Assembly: GCA_900544655.1 (NCBI GenBank)
Contig: UQWE01000003.1
Span: 1-34,891 of the forward strand
Reading direction: 5' to 3'
Length of the DNA stretch: 34,891 bases
Source: an uncultured Coriobacteriaceae bacterium
Lineage (GTDB): Bacteria; Actinomycetota; Coriobacteriia; Coriobacteriales; Atopobiaceae
Part shown: one piece after another, positions 8,215 to 15,395 of the stretch
How positions within the stretch are numbered: the first letter of the stretch is position 1
Layout of the letters: every line of letters begins with the position of its first letter
Program-made: the position numbers and the translations under genes
The notes under the pieces: model-generated
What the model was told of the DNA's origin: nothing
What the model saw: only the letters and a program-made list of their open reading frames with translations
The model's database searches: none

Positions 8215-8401
8215 AAGGCAACTTGTCTCATGGGTGGTACGGAAGACTATGGGACTTCATTCTATGTTCCCGTGAACCACCAGCTTCGGCTTCATTGGTA
8301 CCCAATCAATACCCAGAGCTAGAAAACTGATCCAGAGGGAATCGTTCCCCTCCCACCTCCCAAAAGACAAGGCAGGAGGCCATCAACGGTGAAGAAGCAG
8401 A

Positions 8402-8439
8402 GCGCCCGCAGAAGGCAAAGTACATACCGCGCGGGCGTT
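8402..8439. repeat. 35-bp hairpin repeat, copy 2
   Basis: CGCCCGC (8403-8409) and GCGGGCG (8431-8437), a near copy of the element at 5722-5759. It lies about 55 nt beyond the stop of the surface-protein gene and could act as its terminator, although no long T-run follows. Confidence 0.7.
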
Positions 8440-8492
8440 GTCTACTTATATTCTCATTCAAAACCAGTCCATGGCGATGAGGTCAGTAGCGA

Positions 8493-9830
8493 TCAATCCT
8501 TCCTCCGGCGCAGTGCCGTCCCAACGGCGGAGACCGCCGTGCCGAAAGCGGTCAGGAGCCCGAGCATTGACGCGGGGTCGCCCGTTGCAGGGAGGTTGTC
8601 GTCAGCACTCTCGACCTTGCCGTCGCTCACATCGGAAGCCTTCTGCTCAAGCTTAGCGATCGACTCCGTCCGTGCGACGCCGCATCTCCCACACGTGAAC
8701 GTCCTCTCGCCCTCCGCGTTCGCGGTGGGCTCGGCGGTAACGATGCCTTCACCCCAAGTGTGACCAAGGGCGGGCAGGCTCTCGGTTCGCTCCGCGCCGC
8801 AGACCGCGCACGCGTGCTTTCTGGCTCCCGCATCGGTACAAGTCGCCTCGGAGATCACTTCCCACGGCCCGAACTCGTGCTTCTCGCCGTCTATAGCGTG
8901 GAAGGATAGGCCCGCACTGTCCCCGGGATTGACTTCAAGCCAATGGTCGACGTACTGCTCGGCAGCCGTCCCCTTATAGCCGACGATCGTGCAGGGGTCG
9001 ATTGACGCGTAATGGATTCCGGGGGCTCCCTCATGAGCGCCGCCAATCTGCACGACCGACTTGGGCAGATAGATGCGCTTCAGATTCGGGCAGCCGTTGA
9101 AGGCGCTGTTGGGAATCCACGTTACACCCTCTTCAACAATGACGGTATCGACGCCGACTCCCCAGAACGTCCCGTTGGACCCCTCTTCGAATTTCGATCC
9201 CCCGGGGATCACCAAGGTGCCCTTGAGCTGGCGGCAGTTGGCAAAGCAGTCGCCGCCCCACGTCACATTGTCCGGCAACTCGATTGAAGTGATGCCCGTC
9301 TCCGAGAAGGCGGTGTGGCCCACCGACTCCAACCCATCGTTAAGATGCACCTCGGTCAAGCTCCCCACACCGGCGAATGCGCTCAAGCCGATAGTCTTCA
9401 GGGTCGAGCACGCCGAAAACCTCTTGAGATTCGAGTAATTGATTGGATTCTCACCATATGCACTCGATGCAAACGCAAGGTCCGGTAACGCGGTCACCCC
9501 CTCCGCCAGACGGACCTCGACAACCCTCTTGTCGTATCGCGACCACTCATAATCGCCGCCCGCCGGCTTGCTGATGTTCTTCTCAATGGTCAGGACGCCG
9601 CCCGCGTCAAGTGTCCATCCGTCGCCCTTGACTGCCTCGGAAAGCGGATCGTAAGAAGAATCGGGCGCATTCTCCCCCGGCAAGGTAGAAACCGAAAGCT
9701 GGCCGCTCTGGATAGCGTCGATACCGCCTTCAGCTGCAAAAGCTGGTATCGGCTCCAATGTAGTCGTTGATACCACAAGAGCCGATACCGCCGCAATCGA
9801 AAGAGCAGAACCGACTAGTCTCTTCCTCAT
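8493..9830 (-). CDS. LPXTG-anchored, BspA-like leucine-rich-repeat surface protein
   Basis: Protein of 445 residues. The N-terminal signal peptide is MRKRLVGSALSIAAVSALVV up to AFAA (cleavage near residue 33). The middle (about 100-270) has LRR_5/BspA-type repeats such as LKTIGLSAFAGVGSLTEVHL, VGHTAFSETGITSIELPDNV and IPNSAFNGCPNLKRIYLPKS. Two Cys-pair modules follow, ATCTDAGARKHACAVCGAER and RTFTCGRCGVARTE, as often found in these adhesins. The C-terminus has the sortase signal LPATG (413-417), a hydrophobic segment and RRRKD. It should be cell-wall bound and may contact host or other bacteria. The ribosome-binding site GAGGGG precedes the ATG at 9830. It is divergent from the XRE gene at 9952, a plausible regulator (inference). 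Confidence 0.92.
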   Translation of the reverse strand: MRKRLVGSALSIAAVSALVVSTTTLEPIPAFAAEGGIDAIQSGQLSVSTLPGENAPDSSYDPLSEAVKGDGWTLDAGGVLTIEKNISKPAGGDYEWSRYDKRVVEVRLAEGVTALPDLAFASSAYGENPINYSNLKRFSACSTLKTIGLSAFAGVGSLTEVHLNDGLESVGHTAFSETGITSIELPDNVTWGGDCFANCRQLKGTLVIPGGSKFEEGSNGTFWGVGVDTVIVEEGVTWIPNSAFNGCPNLKRIYLPKSVVQIGGAHEGAPGIHYASIDPCTIVGYKGTAAEQYVDHWLEVNPGDSAGLSFHAIDGEKHEFGPWEVISEATCTDAGARKHACAVCGAERTESLPALGHTWGEGIVTAEPTANAEGERTFTCGRCGVARTESIAKLEQKASDVSDGKVESADDNLPATGDPASMLGLLTAFGTAVSAVGTALRRRKD

Positions 9831-9880
9831 AAGAACCCCTCTCTAAGCACAAACAGATTGAAATTCCATTGTACTCCAGA

Positions 9881-9909
9881 TTGTCACTTATATAGGGGTG
9901 CCTTAAATA
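9881..9909 (+). promoter_or_regulatory. Predicted sigma-70-type promoter of the XRE gene
   Basis: TTGTCA (9881-9886), a 17-nt spacer and TAAATA (9904-9909), about 40 nt upstream of the start at 9952. It lies in the divergent region shared with the surface-protein gene. Confidence 0.55.
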
Positions 9910-9951
9910 GAACTAGAGCGAACCATTGGTACCGATGAACGGAAGGTGCCG

Positions 9952-10206
9952 ATGACTCAGCTTGGTCCCAAAATGCGCGTTGGACTCCGCATCAAGGAGC
10001 TCCGTAACCGCCTTGGCGTGAGCCAAGAGGCGTTCGCATACTCGATAGAGATGTCGCGTACCTACTTCGCGGAAGTAGAGACCGGCAGACGCAACGTCTC
10101 CATCGAGAACATCGACCGCATCGCCGAGGGTCTGGGCGTTTCGCTCAGGGAGTTCTTCGACGCCGAGATATTCGCGGACGGCAACCAGACATGCGATGAG
10201 CGCTAA
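9952..10206 (+). CDS. XRE-family helix-turn-helix regulator
   Basis: Protein of 84 residues made up almost entirely of one HTH_XRE (Cro/CI-like) domain: GLRIKELRNRLGVSQEAFAY followed by MSRTYFAEVETGRRNVSIEN. The start at 9952 is chosen because GGAAGG lies 5 nt upstream. An in-frame GTG at 9946 overlaps that site. The size fits a DNA-binding autoregulator or an element-encoded repressor. It is divergent from the LPXTG protein gene and could control it or another island gene. A hairpin follows the stop. Confidence 0.85.
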   Translation: MTQLGPKMRVGLRIKELRNRLGVSQEAFAYSIEMSRTYFAEVETGRRNVSIENIDRIAEGLGVSLREFFDAEIFADGNQTCDER

Positions 10207-10230
10207 AGAAGACAGCCCCGCATCAAAGCA

Positions 10231-10256
10231 GAAGACCCGGAATTTGCCGGGTCTTC
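10231..10256 (+). terminator. Hairpin after the XRE gene
   Basis: GAAGACCCGG (10231-10240), loop AATTTG, CCGGGTCTTC (10247-10256). A perfect 10-bp stem 25 nt after the stop. The following TCAT is not a real T-run, so termination strength is uncertain. Confidence 0.65.
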
Positions 10257-10376
10257 TCATCGTGGAGATTGAGTCCGCACTAAGATAGATTGATTCAGGC
10301 CACGGTAAATCAGTCATGCCTCGCCGCGCAAAGAACCCCATGACGGCATGACAGCCGTGACGGTAATTTTGACAAT

Positions 10377-10410
10377 AGGCGGACACGTCACAGGGCTGAC
10401 GACTCCGCCT
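10377..10410 (-). terminator. Two-tier hairpin after the three-gene operon
   Basis: AGGCGGA (10377-10383) pairs with TCCGCCT (10404-10410), with an inner CGTCA/TGACG stem. On the minus strand it is followed by ATTGTCAAAATT. It lies 14 nt after the last gene of the minus-strand operon. Confidence 0.55.
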
Positions 10411-10424
10411 GTCCGATTTTCCAA

Positions 10425-10622
10425 TCATCCGCATATGCAGGCGACTACGCCCTCGTCTTCCCAGAACTCCCACAGCCCGTGAAGCTCTTCGCCGTTCGGC
10501 GCAACCTCAATCCACCACGCCCACTCGGCATCGCCATAGGGCGCGAACCACCGCTTGCCATCGATGCTCACGAAGCCTTCGCCATTTCGTATGACCTCGA
10601 CCCGCTCTCCAAGCTCAGACAT
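10425..10622 (-). CDS. Small hypothetical protein (65 residues), third gene of unknown operon
   Basis: Acidic and Trp-rich, with RWFAPYGDAEWAWWIEVAP and LHGLWEFWEDEGVVACIC. It is not recognised. The ATG at 10622 is chosen because GGAGG (10633-10637) lies 10 nt upstream and because it overlaps the stop of the preceding gene by 8 nt (ATGTCTGA), implying translational coupling. An upstream ATG at 10631 would sit on the Shine-Dalgarno site. There is no signal peptide. The C-terminal CIC might bind a metal, but that is speculative. Confidence 0.6.
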   Translation of the reverse strand: MSELGERVEVIRNGEGFVSIDGKRWFAPYGDAEWAWWIEVAPNGEELHGLWEFWEDEGVVACICG

Positions 10623-10842
10623 GACCCGCATACCTCCGCGTGCCCGCTCGGGCAATCTCGAACCACCCGGCAGTCGATGGTCGGCACAGAACGAGAACCC
10701 GGCTCTGCCCCGCGCATTCGCACTGCCAGAGAGCGCGATGCGTCTGGTCGATAGCCTGTAAATCGTCAGAGGCGAAAAGACCTGCTCTGCCAGTCCGATC
10801 TCGGCAATCGCAATCGTAGAAAGAGTCGAGCCTATAATGCAT
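10615..10842 (-). CDS. Small hypothetical protein (75 residues), second gene of unknown operon
   Basis: Not recognised. It has cysteines in YDCDCRDR and WQCECAGQ, a spacing that could bind a metal. Support comes mainly from position: the ATG at 10842 follows the previous stop by 2 nt (TAG-CG-ATG), and its own stop overlaps the next start by 8 nt. No independent ribosome-binding site is visible, so coupled translation is implied. Composition alone would not convince, and a chance frame remains possible. Confidence 0.45.
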   Translation of the reverse strand: MHYRLDSFYDCDCRDRTGRAGLFASDDLQAIDQTHRALWQCECAGQSRVLVLCRPSTAGWFEIARAGTRRYAGHV

Positions 10843-10844
10843 CG

Positions 10845-11360
10845 CTAATGCGCCTCGCATTCTAGGTCCTCGCCGAGCCAGACGAGCCAGCCTCCGTGAT
10901 AGTCGGCGATGGCGATGTGACCGTGCAGGTTGAAGCCGTCAGGAGTCTCCTCGTTCAGTTCATATACTGTCGCCTCGACCTTGGTTTTGAAGCACCTTGG
11001 AAAGTCCCGGAAAGGAAGCTCCGCCTTTCCGACCGCCCTCCTATCGGCAGTGCGGAGCACGTCCACACCGCAACACCACGAGCAGTCGAATGTGTAGAGC
11101 GGGTCATCTTGATCATAACTGACCGCGAAGGGCACCGTACCGAGACCCAGCGCGTCCTCGGTAGGCCTGACTCGCATTGGATCGGGGCGAGGGGCATCGG
11201 AGCGCGTCAGCCATTCAGCCCGCGTCGCGGCCACCGAGTCGATGAGGTCTTTCATATCACTTGCAAGCTCCGCGCACTCACCGGGCGTCTCGCACAGCTC
11301 GAACCAGCGAAGAACGTCCTCTCCCGCGACATCCGTGGCATCTGCGTACTTGACCTTCAT
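10845..11360 (-). CDS. Uncharacterised 171-residue protein, first gene of unknown operon
   Basis: Not recognised. The N-terminal half is helical and acidic (WFELCETPGECAELASDMKD). The C-terminal half looks beta-rich, with FDCSWCCGVDVLRTADRR, KTKVEATVYELNEE and HIAIADYHGGWLVWLGEDLE. The CSWCC motif could be a zinc or redox site. The ATG at 11360 is preferred over the frame's upstream start at 11417 because a G-rich ribosome-binding site (GGGGGGC) lies just upstream and the extra residues look random. It is downstream of the mobC terminator, so it needs its own promoter. Cargo of the guaA island. Confidence 0.7.
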   Translation of the reverse strand: MKVKYADATDVAGEDVLRWFELCETPGECAELASDMKDLIDSVAATRAEWLTRSDAPRPDPMRVRPTEDALGLGTVPFAVSYDQDDPLYTFDCSWCCGVDVLRTADRRAVGKAELPFRDFPRCFKTKVEATVYELNEETPDGFNLHGHIAIADYHGGWLVWLGEDLECEAH

Positions 11361-11441
11361 GGCTGCCCCCCAACGAAATAAGCGACCGTACCGAGCGCGT
11401 CTTTTACCAACCTTCAAATCGTTTTACATTTTAACTTTCAC

Positions 11442-11476
11442 AAAAAACGGAAGGACGGAATTCCGCCCCGCCTTCC
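11442..11476 (-). terminator. Intrinsic terminator after mobC-like gene
   Basis: On the minus strand GGAAGG (11471-11476) ... CCTTCC (11449-11454) with an inner CGG-AATT-CCG stem, followed by GTTTTTTG. It lies about 40 nt after the stop of the MobC-like gene. It closes that transcription unit, where a relaxase gene would normally follow. Confidence 0.8.
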
Positions 11477-11516
11477 CGAGCAATCCCGGTTTTGGAAAAG
11501 TCAAAACTCCAACCGA

Positions 11517-11927
11517 CTACTCCTCGTCATCGACTTCTATGTGACGCTCAAAATCGACAACAAGCTTATGCTTGTCGGCCTCCTCTCGAAGCGCAATAAG
11601 CGCCCCCGTCACATTCTGATAGACGTCACCCAAATTCTCATGGATTTGCCTTACCGTTTCATTGAGATTCAAATCGCCATATCCAGAATTGAGCTGTTTA
11701 GCAATCTGATTCAGGTTGACTCCTTGTATGCGAAGCTCGGCAAGCGCGGCTTCAAACGGAGATGTATCTACGAGCACGACGGTTGCCTTGTCAGAATAAA
11801 TCAGTGTCTGTCGCACATATTCACTGACCGTCAAGCCCGCCTTTCCGGCCTTTCGTTTGAGCATATCGCGCTCACGTTCCGTTGCGAAAACGCAAATCTG
11901 CTTATCCCGCACTCTCGTGTTCGACAT
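11517..11927 (-). CDS. MobC-like relaxosome accessory protein
   Basis: Protein of 136 residues. The N-terminal ribbon-helix-helix-like part is KQICVFATERERDMLKRKAG followed by LTVSEYVRQTLIYS. The central LRIQGVNLNQIAKQLNSG is the hallmark of the bacterial mobilisation protein MobC family. The C-terminal part is helical. MobC proteins open the oriT and help the relaxase nick. The ATG at 11927 is chosen over the one at 11960 because AAGGAG lies about 9 nt upstream. A relaxase (MobA-type) gene normally overlaps or follows mobC, but here a terminator and unrelated genes follow. Confidence 0.85.
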   Translation of the reverse strand: MSNTRVRDKQICVFATERERDMLKRKAGKAGLTVSEYVRQTLIYSDKATVVLVDTSPFEAALAELRIQGVNLNQIAKQLNSGYGDLNLNETVRQIHENLGDVYQNVTGALIALREEADKHKLVVDFERHIEVDDEE

Positions 11928-12095
11928 ATCGTATTGCTCCTTTTTAGTTTTTCTTTCCATGCGATGCCGCCATCGCGCTTTCGGCTCTTCTCGATTTCAG
12001 GCGCCCTCCGGCAATGCTTAGATGTCACCCAAACAGCCAGCTGCCGCCTTTCGTATGGCTCCTAAAGCCCATGCGAAGCAAGATGGAAGAGTAGT

Positions 12096-12121
12096 ACGGA
12101 CGCGGTTTTACCGCGTTTGTA
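12096..12121. other. Candidate oriT-type inverted repeat
   Basis: ACGCGG (12100-12105), TTTTA, CCGCGT (12111-12116), flanked by GTAC on both sides. It lies upstream of the mobC-like gene, where the oriT of small mobilisable elements is usually found. No nic-site consensus can be assigned, so this is a positional guess. Confidence 0.3.
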
Positions 12122-12222
12122 CGTACGCTTCCTACATCTTGCATGTGAGCAACGGCCCGTCCGGTGCGAGAGGGCGCTTTGCGATTATGGGAGGTGCCGC
12201 CGCCGAGCAGAAACGCAAAACG

Positions 12223-12264
12223 CCCGGCCCTCCATAGCGCCTTCAGCACTGGGAGAGCCGGGCA
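12223..12264 (-). terminator. Intrinsic terminator after the RepA-like gene
   Basis: On the minus strand GCCCGGC (12258-12264) pairs with GCCGGGC (12223-12229), extended by partial CTCCC/GGAGG pairing, and is followed by GTTTTGCGTTTC. It lies 34 nt after the stop of the RepA-like gene and closes the xis-int-repA operon. Confidence 0.75.
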
Positions 12265-12297
12265 TCAAGTCACCTCGTACGCTTCACTTTGGCAAAG

Positions 12298-13473
12298 CTA
12301 ATCATTAACGTTTTCTCCTGCACTTATGTCACTGCCGTCATGGCGTGTTACAGGATCGAGGAAGACCGTTCGGGCAGACGACGTCCGCTTTGAAGTGAAG
12401 TTGACGCCGTTGCGCTCCATCCAATCGCGATGCTGAGCGAGCAGCTTGCCGAGCGCCGCCGGGCTGACCCCGTCGATACCGAAATGCTGGATGAGATCAG
12501 TCATGGTGCCCGACCATCCCGATTCCGAATCTAGAACGTTCCGAGCAATCAACTTCACGCAATCGGGAACGGATTCCGCCTCAAGTTTCTCCCCGTCAAT
12601 CTTCTCAACCAGCTCCCACAAGGTCCCAACGCGGCGAAGTTTGAGGACCGCATCCGGCATGTCCCTGCCGGTGACCTCCAACGCGGTAATCGCGTCATGG
12701 CGGCCGTCCTTCTGCATAACCATCATCTGGTCGACCGCGCCGGAGATACCCGTCGTTCCCGTAATGTTCGCGAACGAGTCCGACGGACAAATCATCTTAC
12801 GAAGATGCGTCAACACGAGGACGCAAACGCCGTACTTGTCCGAGAACGCCTTCAGCATCCGCATGTCCGCGTAATCGGAAGAATACGAGTAGTCTGCCGA
12901 CGCATCGCGCGCAACTTGCAGGGTGTCGATGATGAACAGCTTGGTCTCCGGGTGGTCCCCCAAGTAATCCTCAAGCTGTCCGATGAGTCCGCCGCCGAGC
13001 GTAAAGGCCTCGGTCGCGATGACGAAATCGTCCGTGCTCTCGTCGGTCAATCCCCAAAGACGATTCTGAACCCGCATGGGAACATCTTCCAGCGCAAGGT
13101 ACAGCACAGGAGACTTCGTGGTTTTGTATCCCAGAAACGGCTCGCCCATGGCGACGCTCTGCCCGAGCTGCAAGGCGAAGAAGCTTTTTCCGTACTTGGG
13201 CGGAGACGCAAGGACGCAAGTGCAATTCGTGGGAAGCAGCCCCTCGACGAGCCAGACTGGCTTTTTGAGAATCTTCTCCATGAGCGTCTGAGCGCCCACA
13301 CCCTTGATCTTATTTGCATTCATTTCGCCTACCGGACAGCCGTAACATTCTGCACCGCATACTTCCGTCCAGGCGTTCTCGCATTTTTCCCAGTTATAAT
13401 GTTCTTCGGAGCGGAGACTCGGATCGCCCGCCAAAGCAGCCCCAGCCTCCGTCTCCTCTTTTTCTAAGTTCAC
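12298..13473 (-). CDS. RepA-like AAA/RecA-fold ATPase
   Basis: Protein of 391 residues related to RepA-type hexameric helicases and the AAA_25 ATPases of plasmids and integrative elements. Walker A is ASPPKYGKSFF (about 89-99). Walker B is LFIIDTLQV with Asp183. Downstream is VLVLTHLRK, a sensor-like His segment, and NITGTTGISGAVDQ. Four cysteines at 31, 39, 43 and 46 may form a zinc site. A helical, winged-helix-like C-terminus follows (about 300-370). Likely role: replication or maintenance of the excised element. The GTG start at 13473 is supported by AGGAGG 6 nt upstream and lies inside a GTTCAC/GTGAAC palindrome (13468-13480), a possible autoregulatory site. It sits 23 nt downstream of the RHH-like gene in the same operon. 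Confidence 0.88.
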   Translation of the reverse strand: MNLEKEETEAGAALAGDPSLRSEEHYNWEKCENAWTEVCGAECYGCPVGEMNANKIKGVGAQTLMEKILKKPVWLVEGLLPTNCTCVLASPPKYGKSFFALQLGQSVAMGEPFLGYKTTKSPVLYLALEDVPMRVQNRLWGLTDESTDDFVIATEAFTLGGGLIGQLEDYLGDHPETKLFIIDTLQVARDASADYSYSSDYADMRMLKAFSDKYGVCVLVLTHLRKMICPSDSFANITGTTGISGAVDQMMVMQKDGRHDAITALEVTGRDMPDAVLKLRRVGTLWELVEKIDGEKLEAESVPDCVKLIARNVLDSESGWSGTMTDLIQHFGIDGVSPAALGKLLAQHRDWMERNGVNFTSKRTSSARTVFLDPVTRHDGSDISAGENVND

Positions 13474-13496
13474 AGTGAACCTCCTATGCTTTTGAG

Positions 13497-13871
13497 CTAG
13501 ACTCCACGTTTCATATTGGCTATCGCCTCATCCTCCTTCTCCACATCGGACTTTTCGTCGCCAAGCGCGACAAACTCTTCGGCCAGCAGCTCGACGATCG
13601 CCTCAAGTTCGGGATTGATTTCCGACCAATCGCGAAGACGCCGCAGTTCTAGATACACTCCCTTCATCTGCTCCCGCAAAGCGCGTTGGACTCGGCTGCT
13701 CGGAATGACCCTCACCTCCCGATGGAGCAGCCGCTTGGTTATGTAGTCCTGTTTGGTAAGCCCGCTGTTCGCGACCTGCGCATCTATCAAAGCCGCCTCT
13801 TCAGACGACACGCGGAACGCGACGGTCACGCTGCGCAACCGACCGTGGGCATCCAAGTTCTTCTTACTCAT
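13497..13871 (-). CDS. Ribbon-helix-helix-like plasmid mobilisation protein
   Basis: Protein of 124 residues. RLRSVTVAFRVSSEEAALID followed by SGLTKQDYITKRLLHREVRV matches the N-terminal RHH domain of MobC-like mobilisation proteins and element-borne DNA-binding proteins. The C-terminal half is a charged helix (VQRALREQMKGVYLELRRL). The ATG at 13871 overlaps the integrase stop by 8 nt (ATGAGTAA), and GGGAGG lies 9 nt upstream, so expression is coupled to int. It may bind oriT or act in element maintenance. The family assignment is tentative. Confidence 0.75.
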   Translation of the reverse strand: MSKKNLDAHGRLRSVTVAFRVSSEEAALIDAQVANSGLTKQDYITKRLLHREVRVIPSSRVQRALREQMKGVYLELRRLRDWSEINPELEAIVELLAEEFVALGDEKSDVEKEDEAIANMKRGV

Positions 13872-14946
13872 TAGCGTAACCTCCCACCTTGTCGAGAGCG
13901 CGCGCCATGTCGTCTTGAACCGATGGGAAAAGATGCGCGTATCGATATGTGATGTCGATACTTTCGTGTCCCATTCGCTGGGCAATGCCTACCGCACTGA
14001 AACCCATCGAGATCAAGAGACTCACTGCGGAATGGCGTAAATCATGGACCCTGATGCGTTTAACGCCTGAGTTTTTGCAGCCGCGCAGCATCTCGTGATA
14101 GAGATAGCTTTTCGATACGGGAAACATTCGTTCATCCCCTGCGATACCGAACAGCTCGATGTACTCACCGACCTCAGCAACCAAGAACTCCGGGATGCTT
14201 ATCGTGCGCACCGATTTCGGAGTTTTCGGAGGTGTGATGACATCTTCACCCTTGATGCGCTGATAGCTTTTCGAGATACGCAACTGGCATTTCTTGAGGG
14301 CAAAATCGGATGGGGTGAGAGCTAGAAGCTCGCCCTCTCGGACACCCGCCCAATACAAGATTTCAAACGCCATATGTGACCTCGGTTTGTCCATGATTGC
14401 ATCAGAGAAACGCAAATACTCCTCAGTTGTCCAGATTTGCATCTCCGGCTCATGTGCCTTGGCAGCTTTGCCCGTCTTCGCAAACGGGTTCTCACTCAAG
14501 TCGTAATAGCGAACACCATGGTTGAACAGGGTCGAGCACTGGTTTCGAACGGTCCTAAGATAACTTGCCGCATATGGACTGCCCGTCCGTGGATTGATAG
14601 CGCTTCGGAGCTCGTTCTGCCAGCGCATGATATCCGCCGCCTGAATCTCATCCAACTGCATCTCGCCGAAAAACGGGACGATCTTGGTCTTGATGATGTG
14701 CTCTTTGGTTAGAAAGGTGTTGAGCTTGAGCTGAGGCTTTATGTCAGCCATGTAGACTTCGGCAAAGTCCGCGAACTTCATCGATGGCGAGCCTTCTGCG
14801 CGCAACAGAAACTCGCGTTCCCATTGCCTGGCCTCTGTTTTCGTACGGAAGCCACGCTTGTGTTTCTTCTTCCTTCGACCGTCATGGGTGTGATACCAAA
14901 CTTGGACTTCCCATAAGCCGGTCTTACTGTCTCGACTGACAGCCAC
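13864..14946 (-). CDS. int: Tyrosine integrase
   Basis: Protein of 360 residues of the phage/ICE integrase family. The N-terminal arm-binding domain (residues 1-50) is rich in basic residues (GRRKKKHKRGFRTKTEAR). A SAM-like core-binding domain runs from about 55 to 155. The catalytic domain has Arg203 in GVREGELL, Lys241/244 in PPKTPKSVRT, H-x-x-R at 301-304 in RVHDLRHSAVS, His327 in MGHES and nucleophile Tyr336 in TYRYAHLF. All active-site residues are present, so it should be active. It catalyses site-specific integration and excision. The repeats of the guaA tail suggest the guaA 3' end as its target (inference). Its start overlaps the upstream xis-like gene by 23 nt. Confidence 0.95.
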   Translation of the reverse strand: MAVSRDSKTGLWEVQVWYHTHDGRRKKKHKRGFRTKTEARQWEREFLLRAEGSPSMKFADFAEVYMADIKPQLKLNTFLTKEHIIKTKIVPFFGEMQLDEIQAADIMRWQNELRSAINPRTGSPYAASYLRTVRNQCSTLFNHGVRYYDLSENPFAKTGKAAKAHEPEMQIWTTEEYLRFSDAIMDKPRSHMAFEILYWAGVREGELLALTPSDFALKKCQLRISKSYQRIKGEDVITPPKTPKSVRTISIPEFLVAEVGEYIELFGIAGDERMFPVSKSYLYHEMLRGCKNSGVKRIRVHDLRHSAVSLLISMGFSAVGIAQRMGHESIDITYRYAHLFPSVQDDMARALDKVGGYANE

Positions 14947-15142
14947 TGTCTCCAGCCTCCTTCTCGGGGATCGCGAAGAAGCGTTTCTCGAAGAAGGCCA
15001 AATTCACCTTCCCTGCCAACGTGCGAACGCCGGACGCCTCAAGTTCGTTGTTGAGATCACGGATGATGCGATATGCGCTTGCACGGGATACGCCAAGCGA
15101 TCTCATAACGTAGTCTGCGCCGACCAATTTTCGAGTTTCCAT
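14924..15142 (-). CDS. Excisionase-like helix-turn-helix protein
   Basis: Protein of 72 residues with one winged-helix/HTH motif (LVGADYVMRSLGVSRASAYR). It is of the small DNA-binding type placed before integrase genes in Gram-positive integrative elements. It probably bends DNA for excision and may regulate the operon. GGAGGT lies 7 nt before the ATG. Its end overlaps the integrase start. A promoter with a near-perfect palindrome stands just upstream. Confidence 0.75.
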   Translation of the reverse strand: METRKLVGADYVMRSLGVSRASAYRIIRDLNNELEASGVRTLAGKVNLAFFEKRFFAIPEKEAGDSGCQSRQ

Positions 15143-15180
15143 TTGTACACCTCCTCTCTCTTTACTTCACTGACCTTAAT

Positions 15181-15218
15181 GTGCAGAGATATATCTATGC
15201 ACCGTATTCCTTTGTCAA
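15181..15218 (-). promoter_or_regulatory. xis-int promoter with 22-bp palindromic operator
   Basis: On the minus strand the -35 box TTGACA is at 15213-15218. The -10 region lies inside a 22-bp near-perfect palindrome (15181-15202): outer arms GTGCA/TGCAC, inner AGATATATCT, one mismatched pair. A repressor bound there would block the -10. The neighbouring XRE-type or Xis protein is the natural candidate (inference). Confidence 0.65.
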
Positions 15219-15252
15219 GTTACACAGTAAGTCGCATTTATGCTTAATGCTT

Positions 15253-15288
15253 AAAAATGTCTTACTGATTGCATAGTAAGACATTTTT
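15253..15288. terminator. Bidirectional intrinsic terminator
   Basis: Perfect 14-bp stem AAAAATGTCTTACT (15253-15266) / AGTAAGACATTTTT (15275-15288) with an 8-nt loop. The stem ends in T-runs on both strands. It stands between the divergent xis and double-HTH genes, where no gene ends. It would insulate the two promoters, or it marks a junction between formerly separate segments. Confidence 0.8.
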
Positions 15289-15346
15289 CGGTTATTCACC
15301 AATAGAGTGTCTTTCCACATATCTAGTACATATTTGAGATGTTCTG

Positions 15347-15352
15347 TATAAT
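15347..15352 (+). promoter_or_regulatory. -10 box of the double-HTH gene
   Basis: A consensus TATAAT preceded by TG, about 45 nt upstream of the likely start codon. No good -35 box is seen at 16-18 nt. Confidence 0.45.
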
Positions 15353-15395
15353 ATGAATCATAGGTGACCTTATCTCTCAAATGAAAGGCTGGGGC

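Noticed and set aside
8089..8322. Plus-strand frame of 77 codons starting TTG with GGAGG upstream
   Set aside because: It spans the guaA-tail scar at 8204, which should be an element junction, and shows no family features. Codons on both sides would come from different origins.
10631..10760. tRNA T-loop-like GGTTCGAGATTGCC on the minus strand
   Set aside because: No acceptor stem, D-arm or anticodon arm can be folded around it. It lies inside the coupled small operon.
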